Positions 1-9,473 of a stretch of 64,000 bases of DNA are shown here, piece by piece. The position numbers were made by a program, and so were the translations under genes. The notes beneath the pieces are model-generated. The model worked only from the letters and a program-made list of their open reading frames with translations, was not told the origin of the DNA and made no database searches. This DNA is from Pampus argenteus (lineage: Eukaryota; Chordata; Actinopteri; Scombriformes; Stromateidae), in NCBI GenBank assembly GCA_036937835.1, contig CM072879.1, positions 5,866,001-5,930,000 on the forward strand, given 5' to 3'. How positions within the stretch are numbered: the stretch's first letter is position 1; each line of letters opens with the position of its first letter.

Positions 1-590
1 CTTTAACTCCAACACTGGCAGAACTGGCCGGTATACCCTGTTCCTCTTTTCCTCTGTCAACACCGACATATGAACTCATCAAACTGAAAACAATCCTATG
101 TGAAACAATATAAGAGGATTTTGTGATGAGGGCGTGTTTTTAAAATACAATCCTGTCAATCGTACAATGAAATGCATTCCTGCAGGTTTAGTTGTTGTAG
201 TACCCGTCACTGTTTGTAATACTCAGAGACTGGGTTGTCATGATTATCATGAGACTTATGATTTCAGTCAACAACATATTTAAAGTGGTAGGTGTTGGGT
301 GCACAGACACTGTAGGTTTCTCCAAAGATATTTCATTGAAACCATTGCACACCACTACTATGTCTGTTGGGTTGATTTGAATGAATGATTTGAATGTCCC
401 TGTCTGCTGGCTTGTTAGTGACAGGCCACTGTAACACTGCCCCCCTTCCCCAAGCTATTTAAATAAATACTTAACATTTATATGGTCATACATTTCGGAT
501 CAAGGCTGTTATTTTCAAGGGAGATGCATTTGGGGATGAAGTGGAATGTAAAAGCAACTAGAACATGCATGACTTGTCTTATGAATATAT
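1..590. other. Noncoding, nothing recognised
   Basis: AT-rich sequence without a supportable ORF, RNA gene or repeat that I can name. Confidence 0.6.
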
Positions 591-904
591 TATTAGTAGT
601 GGTGGGCATATATTATTATTTTTTTTTTAAATCTAAATTAATCTCACTAAAATCTTGAAATTAATCTAGTTTAATCTAGATTAAAATGGCTCGTTCAGAT
701 TGAGAAATATCTATGTACTGACCAAAAGTAAGTCGTTGAGAACGGGTTTCTTAAGCCATGGAATGCATTAGAACAGGAGCCAAAATCAGTTTGCAAAATG
801 CATCACTGACTGCTTGAGAAAGCTGTTCTACTTTGATACTTGGTGATGAAAAAAAACAACATATTCAAGTTAGACGACTTGAAGAACTGTTTACAGTCAG
901 TAGC

Positions 905-2000
905 TTTGTGTTAATGAGTGCAAGCTCCTCTTCCCCTTCTTCCAACAGTCACTCAGGCAGACCAGCTTGTTCACATTTTCTGGTGACAAACTAGATCTCC
1001 TCTTCTGCACAACATGGCCAGTTGTGGCAGGAGTCCCCAATTATTTACGGGCAATGTGGGACATCTTACCATAAACAGCAGTGTCCTCCGACCACCACTT
1101 CAGTGGACACTGATCTAGGCTGGCACTGGGCTCTACCTTGTACCTCTCCACAGTATTGTCAGGTAGTGTTTCTTCACGCTTCTGCAAAGTGATGCTCCTC
1201 TGTTTTCATCACACCTAACGGACAGACAAAGTACATCAGAATAAGTTAATTTCTAGTAGTAAACCCGTAGCAATCAAGAAGCAAACAGAATGTGTTGATA
1301 ATTTGTGATGTCGTCGCAATTACAGGCTAAGCAATTGCTAAATAATGTCTTTTAAAATGGCATAACGTTACTTACCTGGCGAAGGAGTGAAGTTCCCAGC
1401 TGGCATCAATGCTGTGCACAGTAACGCCGAGGTAGGTGACGTTGTTTACAGATGTCCAATGGTTCCCCGTCAGTGCAACACACTTGGCCTCTACCATCTT
1501 TGTGTCCTTTGCGGCTTTCTCTGCGGTGTATTGGTCATGTATTCTCCTAACGATAGTTCGCCTCACAGGTAGTTTATAAGATGCGTCACCTGTGGCCGCC
1601 TGAAGAACATGCTCAAGCCCTTCGTCCTCAACCGTGCTAATGGATCGGCAGCTAGTGGCGATCCACTGGGCGAGAAGATTAGTTAGTGTCTCTGATAAAG
1701 CTGTGCTGACAGGCTTGCCTCGGGTGCATTCAAACAAAGAAGTTTGGCGGCTACTCTTTGTCGGCGTTTTATCAGTGCTTGAACCGGCATCCGCAGCATT
1801 AGCAAAGGGATGCTTTGCGTCCAGGTGGTATTTGAGACTGGAAGAACTCCTACAGTAAACCTTAGTCTTGTCGATGCCACCATCGGGAAGCTTTTTAAAA
1901 ATGAATTTTCCCTGAAGCAAGCCTTGCGCCTTCGTGGCTGCATCCATGATAGACTATCACGTTTGGTGTGGTTATTCGCAGGTAGAGGTTCGAAAACTAG
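905..2000 (-). mobile_element. Decayed hAT transposon, ZBED1-like
   Basis: Minus-strand remains of a ZBED1-type hAT transposase gene. The N-terminal part is an open frame at 1372-1947. It holds a damaged BED zinc finger (K-V-Y-C then SLKYHLDAKH, with the second cysteine and neighbours deleted) and, near its end, the ALTGNHWTS and YLGVTVHSID segments. The last codons run into a GTAAGT donor. At about 905-1175 is a separate stretch for the C-terminal dimerisation region (VERYK, PLKWW, LSPENVNKLVCL) with a stop and a small deletion. The central catalytic region is missing. A TAGTGGTGGGC end at 597 may be one terminus; the other end was not found. Confidence 0.75.
1372..1947 (-). pseudogene. N-terminal fragment of hAT/ZBED1-like transposase
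   Basis: A 191-residue frame matching the first third of ZBED1-like transposases. The BED finger (about residues 15-47) lacks one of its zinc-binding cysteines. The first acidic catalytic position appears as asparagine in ALTGNHWTS, where relatives have GDHWTS. It ends ELHSFA at a splice-donor-like AGGTAAGT. With the catalytic core missing downstream, it cannot encode an active transposase. Confidence 0.75.
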
Positions 2001-3176
2001 TTCTTGCCCCCTACAGTGCAATTCGGCTATGTATACATCCGCGCTAAAATATCACGGTGAAAGTCATCAGTTTGCTTATTATAGGACCCAGCTCCAAACC
2101 CAATGAATTAACGGCTGTATTTTTTATATCGCTCGATGTGGTGAAACTGTTTAATGTTATGTTCAGCCGGCCCACTAGATGGCGCAAGTAACAATTGTGG
2201 TGATATATTCAACCAGCAAATAGCCAGAGGAAAAAGCTATTAGCTTGGGGAATAACAATCAGTCTATGAGGTGTTTTTCTGACTAATCTGAAGCCATCCT
2301 CTCATTTCCAGGACTTTCAATGGGAATATGAGTAAGTTGCACATTAATTATGAATGTTGGCAGGTATATTTGTTGCATTTTGTCATAGTTTGTGATATTT
2401 TATAGACGATATTTGCGTTTGAGTTGAGTTACCTTCCAGTGGTGATAGAGGAACCTATTAAGTTTTCTGAGATACTGCCCAGCTACTGTTAACCAGTAAT
2501 TATCTACATAGTGTAACTTTAATATATACTGTTGATTTTACTGAATCCTTTTTTTTTGTATTTTGTATCTTGCAGTTTCACACTTTTTTGCATTAAATTC
2601 TTGGCCAAATACAACACTTGTCTGTTCCTTGGAGGAAATGATGCAAGAGAGAGTTTAGCTGACTGTGAATCTCAATTAGGACGCGGGGTCACGTTGGGTG
2701 CAACAGTACAGCAGTTTTTGTACTTACCACAGACTTTTTCCAGAGCTCAACCGAGAGGTGGCAGCTCATCTGTCAGTGACATATTCAAATAATACATCAC
2801 ACATTCAAAGTGGAGGCCTTCCTGAAAAAGGTCTGTAGATTTCTATGACTGATGTGAGTGACAGTTGGCTATTTAATAGCCTCTCGAATTGAAGCATCAT
2901 GTCATGCAACTAATTTCACCTATATGCAAGATGGTTGCTTGTGAACCTATCCTTTTTAACATGCTCATGTTTAGCAGATATCTTATTTTCCTTTTGGCTT
3001 TTCCCTTCAGGGGTCACCACAGTGAATCAGTTGCATCCATCTAACCCTGTCTTCTGTATCCTCTTCTCTCACTTCTTTCATGTCCTCTTTCACTACATCC
3101 ATATATCTCCTCTTTGGTCTTCCTCTAGATCTCCTGCCTGGCAGTTCAAAGCTCCTTCAACCTTCTACCAATATAT

Positions 3177-3762
3177 TGTAATAAATGTGGGTTTTTACCT
3201 TTAGCTATAAAAGCTGATGACGTCAGAGCCTCCGAACACACACACACAGACAGTTTGATTTACAGTAAATAACAGCCTTTATTAATAATTAGCAAAGTTC
3301 ATAAAACATGTGGGGGCTCCAATCTGACGGGGAGATGCCGGTCGGGGGCACAGGCTTCTAGAGGGTCACAACAGCAGGTTCACCTCTAATATAACTCAGT
3401 GACAACCCACTACACATCGGCTAGCTTCGCTAGTTTCTAAGGCACGCTTTAAACACAGCACGCAGAATGAAAAACCCACTAAACACCAGGCTAGCTTCGC
3501 TAGTTTCTAAGGCACGCTTTAACACAGCACGCAGAGTTCAGACACCACCCCACACACAGCAAACCTGCAGCATTTGGCACTCATGAGACCGCCCACCCTC
3601 AGACCCGTCACTTCTGCCCCGGAAACCTTACCACCGTATATAAGATATAAAAAATAGGCCGACCTATACACATAAACACTAAATGACAAATACGTATAAA
3701 AATGTTAAAGTGCACTTAGTTCGCCCGCTCGGCGAGACCCTCCCCCGGGGTCTACGCTTGTG
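3177..3762 (-). mobile_element. Foreign segment inside the LINE, possible solo LTR
   Basis: About 585 bases that do not match LINE coding sequence sit exactly where LINE similarity stops (after RGI) and resumes (before ELPGRR). On the minus strand it has a TATA-like element near 3640, an AATAAA signal near 3275-3281 and an end reading TTATTACA, which resembles a retroviral-type LTR. The opposite end does not start with a clear TG and no target-site duplication was found. Because the LINE core is also deleted, a recombination product is as likely as a simple insertion. Confidence 0.35.
3404..3540. repeat. Tandem duplication, about 70 bp period
   Basis: Two near-identical copies starting AACCCACT (3404 and 3473), each containing GGCTAGCTTCGCTAGTTTC and ending CACGCAGA (3466 and 3535). 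They differ by a few substitutions and one single-base deletion, so the duplication is fairly recent. Confidence 0.85.
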
Positions 3763-4950
3763 CTATTCCTCTGCAGTTGCCACAACTCTACACATCCCCC
3801 TTGTTCTTATAAATGGGCACCATCATACTTCTCCTCCAGTCCTCAGGCATCTTCTCACTATCCAAGATCCTATTGAACAACCCAATCAAAAACTCTACTG
3901 CCACCTCTCCTAGACACTTCTGTACCTCCACAGGTATATCATCAGGACTGAGTGCCTTTCCACTCTTCAACCTCTTCAATGCCCTCCTCACTTTATTAAT
4001 CTTTGCTACTTCCTGGTCCACAATAGTCACCTCTTCTACTCTTGATTCTCTCTCATTTTCCTAATTCATCAACTCTTCAAAGCTCTCTTTCCATCTTCCC
4101 ATCACACTAATGGCACCTGTCAACACATTTCCATCGCTATCCTTAATCACCCTGACCTGCTGCATGTCCTTCCCATCTCTGTCTTTCTGCCTTGCCAACC
4201 TCTAGGAAACATATCTCTCTCCGTATTGTCCAACCTAGAATACATGTCATTGTAAGCTTGTTGTTTAGCCTTTGCCATCTCTGTACTCCTGTCTACTCTC
4301 TTCAGTCCTCTCAGTGTCCCACTCCTTCTTAGCTAACCTCTTTCTCCATATACACTCCTGTACATCCTCATTCCACCACCAAGTCTTCTTATCTAATTTC
4401 CTTCCAGATGACACACTAAGTACACTCCTACCTGTCTCCCTGATTACATTAGCTGTAGTTGCCCAGTCATCTGAAAGCACCTCCTGACCAACCATAGGCT
4501 GTCTCAACTCCTTCCTAAAAGTCATGCAACTTTTTCAGCTTCCACCATTTCATCCTACACACCACCACCACCATCCTATGCTGTCAGGCTACACTCTCAC
4601 CTACCACTACTTTTCAGTCATCTCCTTCAGATTACACCGTCTACATAAAATGTAGTTTACCTGTGCGCTCCTACCTCCACTCTTATAGGTTACCCTAAGT
4701 TCCTGCCTCTTCTGAAATAAAGTATTCACTACAGCCATCTCCATTCTTTTTGCAAAGTCAACCACAACGTGTCCTGCGTTCCTCTCCTGGATACCAAACC
4801 TGCCCATCACCTCATCATCATCTCTGTGTCCTGCACCAATATGTCCATTGTAGTATGCACCAATGACAACTCTCTCACCTGTAGGGATGTTCAGCATCAC
4901 TTCATCAAGGGCCAACCAGAATTTCTCCTTCTCCTCAATGTCTCTCAGAT

Positions 4951-6285
4951 ATTAAAATTTTTAGGTGAACACCGCTTTTTAACACTATATCCACTGTTTG
5001 GTTATTGGTCCCTGACCTGAGAGTGGTGCCCCATCTTATTATTAATTCCTATGAAGTTGTATTCATTTTAATAATTAATAATTATCTAGTATCTACGATC
5101 TATAATCTTAAATTCCATAATAAACACATTTCTGGGACCATTGGGAGATGAATTCCTTTAAATAAATCCTCAACCTGAAACAAATCTGATTAATCAGGTT
5201 TGGCTTAATGTATCTTCTGAGGGTTGATAACGTTATTGAAATGTATCAGTCTGTATTAAGCAACTGACTTACTATCTTGACACCAGATTTCAGCCCGAAT
5301 GGTAATTTTGTAAAGTCTGACTCCCATCTCTCCTGAGATTTATTCAAGTCTATATTTGGGTTCTGGTTCATCAAATAGGTGAATCTTTCAATAAATCTGA
5401 CACCCCTCATGAAGCAACAATGCCTTGTTTCTAAAACTATCCTCTAGATAAACGGAGGATGCAAACATTGTAAATGAAGGCTTGTAGAAGATTTTTACAT
5501 TATTTTTATTGGTGCAACATAACATGACAGGACATAAAAAGACACAGGAACATATGACTCAGCAGCAGGGGGCAGGATGGCAGGGTCAACCCTGGAAATA
5601 TAACCATAAACAGATTTTGTTATTGTTGTCAAGAAGGATTTGGGTGTGTTGTGGGACTTGCAGCAGTGGATCTTGATATCAGAGCAGAGCGACGATCACA
5701 GCACACATTCAATGTGCTGTCTTCCAGCTATTACAGTGAGAAGTACAAGAGCACCCTCTATGTGTCAACATATACATTGTCAGGATTATTTTCTGCAACA
5801 GGCAGGTTAATGGCTGATCCACAGAGACTGAGTTCTTCAGAGTATAGAACCAGAACAATGAAAAGATTGCTAACAAGTATTAACAGTTAACAGTATTAAT
5901 AGTTCATCTCTGAGCTCTGTGAATATGTGTTTATTTTTGATTTAACGTGTCTGTTGCTCTATTTAAATCCATTATGTCTTGTATCTAATTTTACTTTTTT
6001 TTTACTGTCTAATACTTCCACTTTCCTATGCCATTTAATCCTTTGTTGAGGTATAGCTAACAATTATTTATTTATTTTTTGTTTTTTTTGTTTTTTTAGA
6101 TTGACTAATTATTTGGTCTAAAAACTTTTTTAACTTTAGAAAAACTACCCATGACAATTTCCTGTGCCCTTTTAACACATTTTCTTTTGTCATGTTTGAC
6201 CAACAGTTCAAATCCCATTGATATTCAGATCACTGTAATGCAAGATGAGGAAGAGCAACTTCTCAAATTTGAGTACCTGAAACAT
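4951..6285. other. Noncoding between LINE relic and left ST3Gal gene
   Basis: No gene recognised. The 79-codon plus-strand frame at 5651-5890 has no known motif or splice context and is treated as chance. This stretch may include the 3' untranslated region of the left ST3Gal gene at its right end. Confidence 0.55.
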
Positions 6286-6291
6286 TTTAAT
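6286..6291 (-). terminator. Candidate polyadenylation signal of left ST3Gal gene
   Basis: ATTAAA on the minus strand, about 105 bases past the stop codon. It is the nearest recognisable poly(A) hexamer variant. TTTATT motifs further left (plus strand, near 6068) are alternatives. Confidence 0.35.
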
Positions 6292-6395
6292 GTTTAGCGT
6301 TTTTGTCTTTAGTGAGTCAGTTAGTCAGTCAGAATCGTACTTTTGTAAGGCCTTTATAGTCTTCTTGATTTGCTTTTAAGGCTTGAATACTTTTT

Positions 6396-6581
6396 TCAGG
6401 ACTTCCCAACAGATGGAAACAATGACTGAAATTTGATTTTTCCTTTCTCAGCTAGATGCAGGATAATGTCAAATTCCTGTGATCCAGGATGAAGTCCAGT
6501 TCTTAACTTTCTGTTTTTGAGTGTTTCCCAGTAATGGCTCCAGTTTCCATCTTTGTCTGCTCCATAACCAAAGACGTGGAC
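6396..6581 (-). CDS. Exon 6 (terminal coding) of left ST3Gal gene
   Basis: Sixty-one codons and a TGA stop at 6396-6398. It starts VHVFGYGAD (end of motif S), then GNWSHYWE (motif III, residues 267-270) and H282-P-G-S-Q-E287 (motif VS). The C-terminal tail, ending FPSVGKS, is longer than in human ST3GAL1. A variant polyadenylation signal (ATTAAA on the minus strand, 6286-6291) lies about 105 bases downstream. Confidence 0.9.
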   Translation of the reverse strand, partial: VHVFGYGADKDGNWSHYWETLKNRKLRTGLHPGSQEFDIILHLAEKGKIKFQSLFPSVGKS

Positions 6582-8517
6582 CTAGGAAAGCAAAATGAAC
6601 ACACAATAGACCAATTGTCTAGTCTGATTATGTTATCAAACTTAACTTCACCTAAGATGTTATTAACAGGACAATGTAAAGCTTGGTTGCACAGAGGCAT
6701 CATTGAGTTGATTCTGTCTTCGCCAAGACAAGACCAGCACTGGCAACTGTTTGTTAAAAGTGCCCACAACTATCCTGCCGTATGTCTTCTACACCCTGAC
6801 AATGGCCTCTTGTGAGCATTCCAATTATGACTTTCAGATGCAGATGATGAAGTCAGGACTTTTTCATATAGTGTAGTCAGATTATGAAACAGTCACTTCC
6901 TGGCCCCAGATCATAAAACACCTATGTCATTTTGAAAGGTTACGCTAAACGTATTCTGTTATTATTAACTTTGAACTTGTTCAATTACTTGCAGCAAACT
7001 GAGCAAAATCTAAAAAAAAAAAACAACACAAAAAAGAAAAAAGAAAAAAAAAAAGAAAAATGGCAATTAAACATGTACTCACGTTGTTACAAATGTGCAG
7101 GGCAAGAATTACCGTCATAAAGCCGGTGGATGGATACTTGCCCCTCTTACTCAGCCAGACTTCATGAACATATTTCATGAAATGTGGATTGATCACCATC
7201 AACTATGATGAAACTGAATTAGTCTTTAAACTGATTATTTTCATACAGTTTATTGGTAAATGGATTCAAAATAATACTCACCAAATCTTTGTTAGCTTTG
7301 ATAGTGGATTTTATTGGTGCATATGACCTGTTGGAATTACCACGAAATGTTAAACTCAACATCGAGTGAACTAATTGCCAGAAAAAAAAAAAAAAAAGCA
7401 TCAGTAATATCATATATGAGCCATTCCAGAAAAAAATAAAAGATCATTCTCTCTATGTAAATCTTAGCAGGAGGCTATGGGCGAGACTTGTTTAAAGAAA
7501 TTTTGATGTGAAATTGCTAGCAGGCATTGTGGCCCGTTGAACAAACCTCATTCATTCTCTTCACCAGTAATTATCCAACACCTGCTCCCCTTCCTTAGTC
7601 CAATTTACCCTCACACATTAGGGTCTCACGTCATCAAAAGCATCCGAGGGCTGTTTGTCACATTTTTTAACCTGGCTATGATCTTAGTTGTAAAACCAGT
7701 ACCTGTAGTAGTGTTGAGTTTCAGTTGTTTAGTGGTAACAAAAAGGTTTAATGATGAATGAATATAAAATTACTAATCTAAATTACTGCAGAGACACAAA
7801 TCCTTATCAACACAGTCAAAAAATAATAATGTTGCTTCCGTCTGAATGAGTCAACCAGACACAACCAGTCACATAAGTCTGAATTGTTTGCCTTGATGGA
7901 CGGACAAAGCTTTTGTGATTTAAAGAAGCGTATCATGATTGTGTATTCAGTAAATATTGAACACCTTAGGTACTCACACAAACGCTCACATTCTTGGTCT
8001 ATAACAATAAGACTTACACTTTAAAAAATCCTGTGCTTAAGGCCCCGATGACCCACTCCAGATCTTGTATCTTGAATGGAAACAGCACAAAATGAGTGGA
8101 GTTATCCAGGTCCATGGCACTCTCTGGATACATCATGCGATGAGTTGTTTTGATGCCAACATCTTCTTCGTAGCCTTTGATAGGACCAGAGTTCATTCTA
8201 AATAGCGCAGAGAGAGATTTGTACACAGGGTACTGAAAGATTTCGCATAACGTGGAAAAACTCTTGTAAATGCATCAGAAAAACCTTATAGCATAAGTTA
8301 CAGTAATAAAGTTTACCTCATAACAACATCATGGGAATCTATCAGAGCTCCGTAATGTGATCCCTTCAAATTAATAGAATTCCCAACCACAGCACAATTC
8401 CTGTAGCGGCTAGAGATGGACTTTGTCAGAGCTGGACTGGGTGGAAACATCTTAAACAACCTGTCTACGGTTGTTCTGTAGGCGCTGTAACTACGTCTTT
8501 CCGACTGTAACCTCTGA

Positions 8518-8550
<33 letters not shown>

Positions 8551-8851
8551 TGACCACACTTTGTCAGATCAGTTGCAATGAAAGTGTTGACTCTTGATTC
8601 CAAAACTGTCGTTTAAAGCGCTACTTTTAACCACACCTTACCTTCCACCATTTGAAAGCGTCCTCTGGGATATCGTGGTTTGCTGACAGAAATGGTCGGA
8701 CAGAAATGTTAAAACACTGCGCAAGCCACGGATCGTCAACACAGGGGTTCGTATGCTGCAGGTGGGGGAAATCTGACAAAGATTCCCACAATAACAAACC
8801 GAGGCTAGTGGCACACAGCAGAGAAGTGAGCACCTTTATCTTGAAATTCAT
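6396..8851 (-). CDS. ST3Gal1/2-type beta-galactoside alpha-2,3-sialyltransferase, complete, six coding exons
   Basis: I assembled this gene from six exons: 8642-8851, 8317-8513, 8018-8197, 7282-7327, 7083-7202 and 6396-6581. All have GT/AG borders, with intron phases 0, 2, 2, 0, 0, and together encode 312 residues. It aligns almost without gaps to ST3GAL1/2. Visible parts are a short cytosolic tail, a signal anchor (about residues 5-22), a short stem with a sequon (N48), sialylmotif L (about 110-162, starting CAVVGNS), motif S (about 235-257, PSTG to FGYG), motif III HYWE (267-270) and motif VS with H282 and E287. All catalytic-type residues are present, so it is probably active. The family moves sialic acid from CMP-Neu5Ac to Gal-beta1,3-GalNAc on O-glycans in the Golgi. 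The stem is shorter and poorer in cysteine than in the paralogue at 58 kb. It may be an st3gal1-like duplicate or the fish-retained ST3Gal8-type lineage; only a phylogeny can decide, so no symbol is given. Confidence 0.9.
7083..7202 (-). CDS. Exon 5 of left ST3Gal gene (sialylmotif S)
   Basis: Forty codons, residues 212-251, starting L-M-V-I-N-P-H-F and containing KYPSTGF and the H-I-C cysteine (C249). They form most of sialylmotif S and match ILIYHPAF and RYPSTG of ST3GAL1. The acceptor is CATAG at 7203-7204; the TAG would be an in-frame stop if the exon began earlier, so this start is forced. The donor is GTGAGT. Confidence 0.92.
7282..7327 (-). CDS. Exon 4 (46 bp mini-exon) of left ST3Gal gene
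   Basis: This 46-base exon is too short to show as an open frame. It was found by its borders (CAACAG acceptor, GTGAGT donor) and by its 15 residues, S-Y-A-P-I-K then an -I-K-A-N-K-D- stretch, which align without gaps to the ST3GAL1/2 segment around T-Y-[IA]-P-V. Its phases (2 in, 0 out) join exons 3 and 5 exactly. Confidence 0.88.
8018..8197 (-). CDS. Exon 3 of left ST3Gal gene (end of sialylmotif L)
   Basis: One base completes Arg136. Then 59 codons start MNSGPIKGYE, include DVGIKTTH and MYPES (the end of sialylmotif L) and a second sequon at N168. Two bases follow before a perfect GTAAGT donor. It matches the ST3GAL1 exon that starts MNKAPT and ends TTGTIS, including the DLEWV segment. 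Confidence 0.92.
8317..8513 (-). CDS. Exon 2 of left ST3Gal gene (start of sialylmotif L)
   Basis: Encodes residues 71-135 plus two bases of the next codon. It begins RLQSER and contains CAVVGNS at C110 and the DSHD segment, the N-terminal half of sialylmotif L. It ends ATGAG at a GTAAAC donor (phase 2). The acceptor is preceded by a long TG dinucleotide run instead of a pyrimidine tract. The cysteine three residues before C110 that the family normally has is absent (R-N-C instead of C-x-x-C). Confidence 0.92.
8518..8549. repeat. (CA)n microsatellite at exon 2 acceptor
   Basis: About fifteen CA units on the plus strand. In the transcribed sense of the left ST3Gal gene this is a UG run ending only a few bases before the exon 2 acceptor AG. 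Confidence 0.95.
8642..8851 (-). CDS. Exon 1 (coding) of left ST3Gal gene
   Basis: Encodes residues 1-70: the start methionine, a hydrophobic signal anchor (residues 5-22), the stem and a conserved F-N-I-S sequon at N48 that matches F-N-Q-T in ST3GAL1. It ends KWWK at a GTAAGG donor in phase 0, the same junction used by exon 1 of the gene at 58 kb. The ATG at 8851 is chosen because the anchor follows at once and a good acceptor (TCTGCAG) lies 36 bases upstream. Confidence 0.92.
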
Positions 8852-8887
8852 CTTGGCTGTGGGATGCTGCTGATTCGGATTTTCAAT
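8852..8887 (-). other. 5' UTR part of exon 1, left ST3Gal gene
   Basis: A strong acceptor (TTTGTCTGCAG on the minus strand) lies just above 8887, leaving 36 untranslated bases before the ATG. This implies at least one upstream noncoding exon. The inference rests on splice-site quality only; no transcript is available. Confidence 0.55.
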
Positions 8888-9053
8888 CTGCAGACAAAGT
8901 GTTTAATGGAATATAATCAAATCATTGTAGTATCGTTTTAAGTGTTGTCTCTCAAAATCACAAGGGCTACTTGAGGATTGAGTGTTAATACAGGTACAGA
9001 CACTTTACTGTTTGTTTTATAATTATGTAATAAAACAACACTGGTTTTCTCCT

Positions 9054-9080
9054 ACCTGATCAGAATCCACATCTAGTCCA
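9054..9080 (-). other. Possible noncoding first exon with splice donor, left ST3Gal gene
   Basis: On the minus strand, CTGATCAG is followed by GTAGGAG, a good donor (exon end 9056, GT at 9055-9054), about 165 bases upstream of the acceptor at 8888. It could be the donor of a 5' untranslated exon. The exon's upstream border and the promoter cannot be placed. Confidence 0.35.
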
Positions 9081-9361
9081 CTTGTACCGAGTAAATATGA
9101 CACCTACTTATATGTCTCATTGTCAATACCAGGCGCGCTGTGTGGCAACTAGTAGAATGCACGCGCATGTGATGTCTTTTGTAAATCTCCCGGAAGAATG
9201 CATGTCTGTGACAAGCGTGTTGAGGGGTGTGGTCTCTGCAAAAAAAAAAAAAAAAAAAATTCAGCAAGGAAGAAACATGTAGGAACACATTCTGTGTAGA
9301 TGAAATGCATCCTTATCTGGCCACTATGAGGCAGATAAGAACGCATTTAGTCCTCAAAAGT

Positions 9362-9473
9362 TCTTTTTTTTTTTTTTTCTAACAAATTTAAAATGAGTCT
9401 TTATTGTTAGTTTTCTTTGAATGTAGCTCCTGGTCATCCTCTTCCTCCTTCTCCTCCTGCTCCTCTTGACTGC
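9362..9473 (-). other. Poly(A)-site-like or terminal-exon-like segment
   Basis: Read on the minus strand, TTTTGCATTTGCAG looks like a splice acceptor (AG near 9472). It is followed by an acidic frame (S-Q-E-E-Q-E-E-K-E-E-E-D-D-Q-E-L-H-S-K-K-T), then AATAAAGACTCATTTT and, about 20 bases later, a genomic A run of roughly 18. It could be the last exon of an unrecognised minus-strand transcript or part of an old retrocopy. No protein family was recognised. Confidence 0.25.

Larger units (their letters stand above)
2994..4950 (-). mobile_element. Decayed RTE-like non-LTR retrotransposon (LINE)
   Basis: Minus-strand LINE pieces in correct order. The endonuclease end is at 4607-4950 (EEKEKFWLALDEV, then GAYYNGHIG, CRRCNLKE). 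The linker is at 4265-4525 (VIRETGRSVL, KTWWWNEDVQ, KRLAKKEWD). The reverse transcriptase start is at 3766-4200 (LKSGKALSPDDIP, MPEDWRRS, PIYKNKGDV, SCGNCRGI). The C-terminal end is at 2994-3170 (GRPKRRYMDVVKEDM, ending IHCGDP and a stop). The reverse transcriptase core is missing and replaced by the segment at 3177-3762. Stops and frameshifts make it inactive. Clade assignment (RTE/Rex3-like) is from remembered motifs. Confidence 0.8.

Noticed and set aside
3683..5020. Plus-strand frames over the RTE-like LINE
   Set aside because: They are antisense shadows of the minus-strand LINE coding frame, which carries the recognisable motifs.
5651..5890. 79-codon plus-strand frame
   Set aside because: No motif, no homologue that I recognise, and no splice or poly(A) context.
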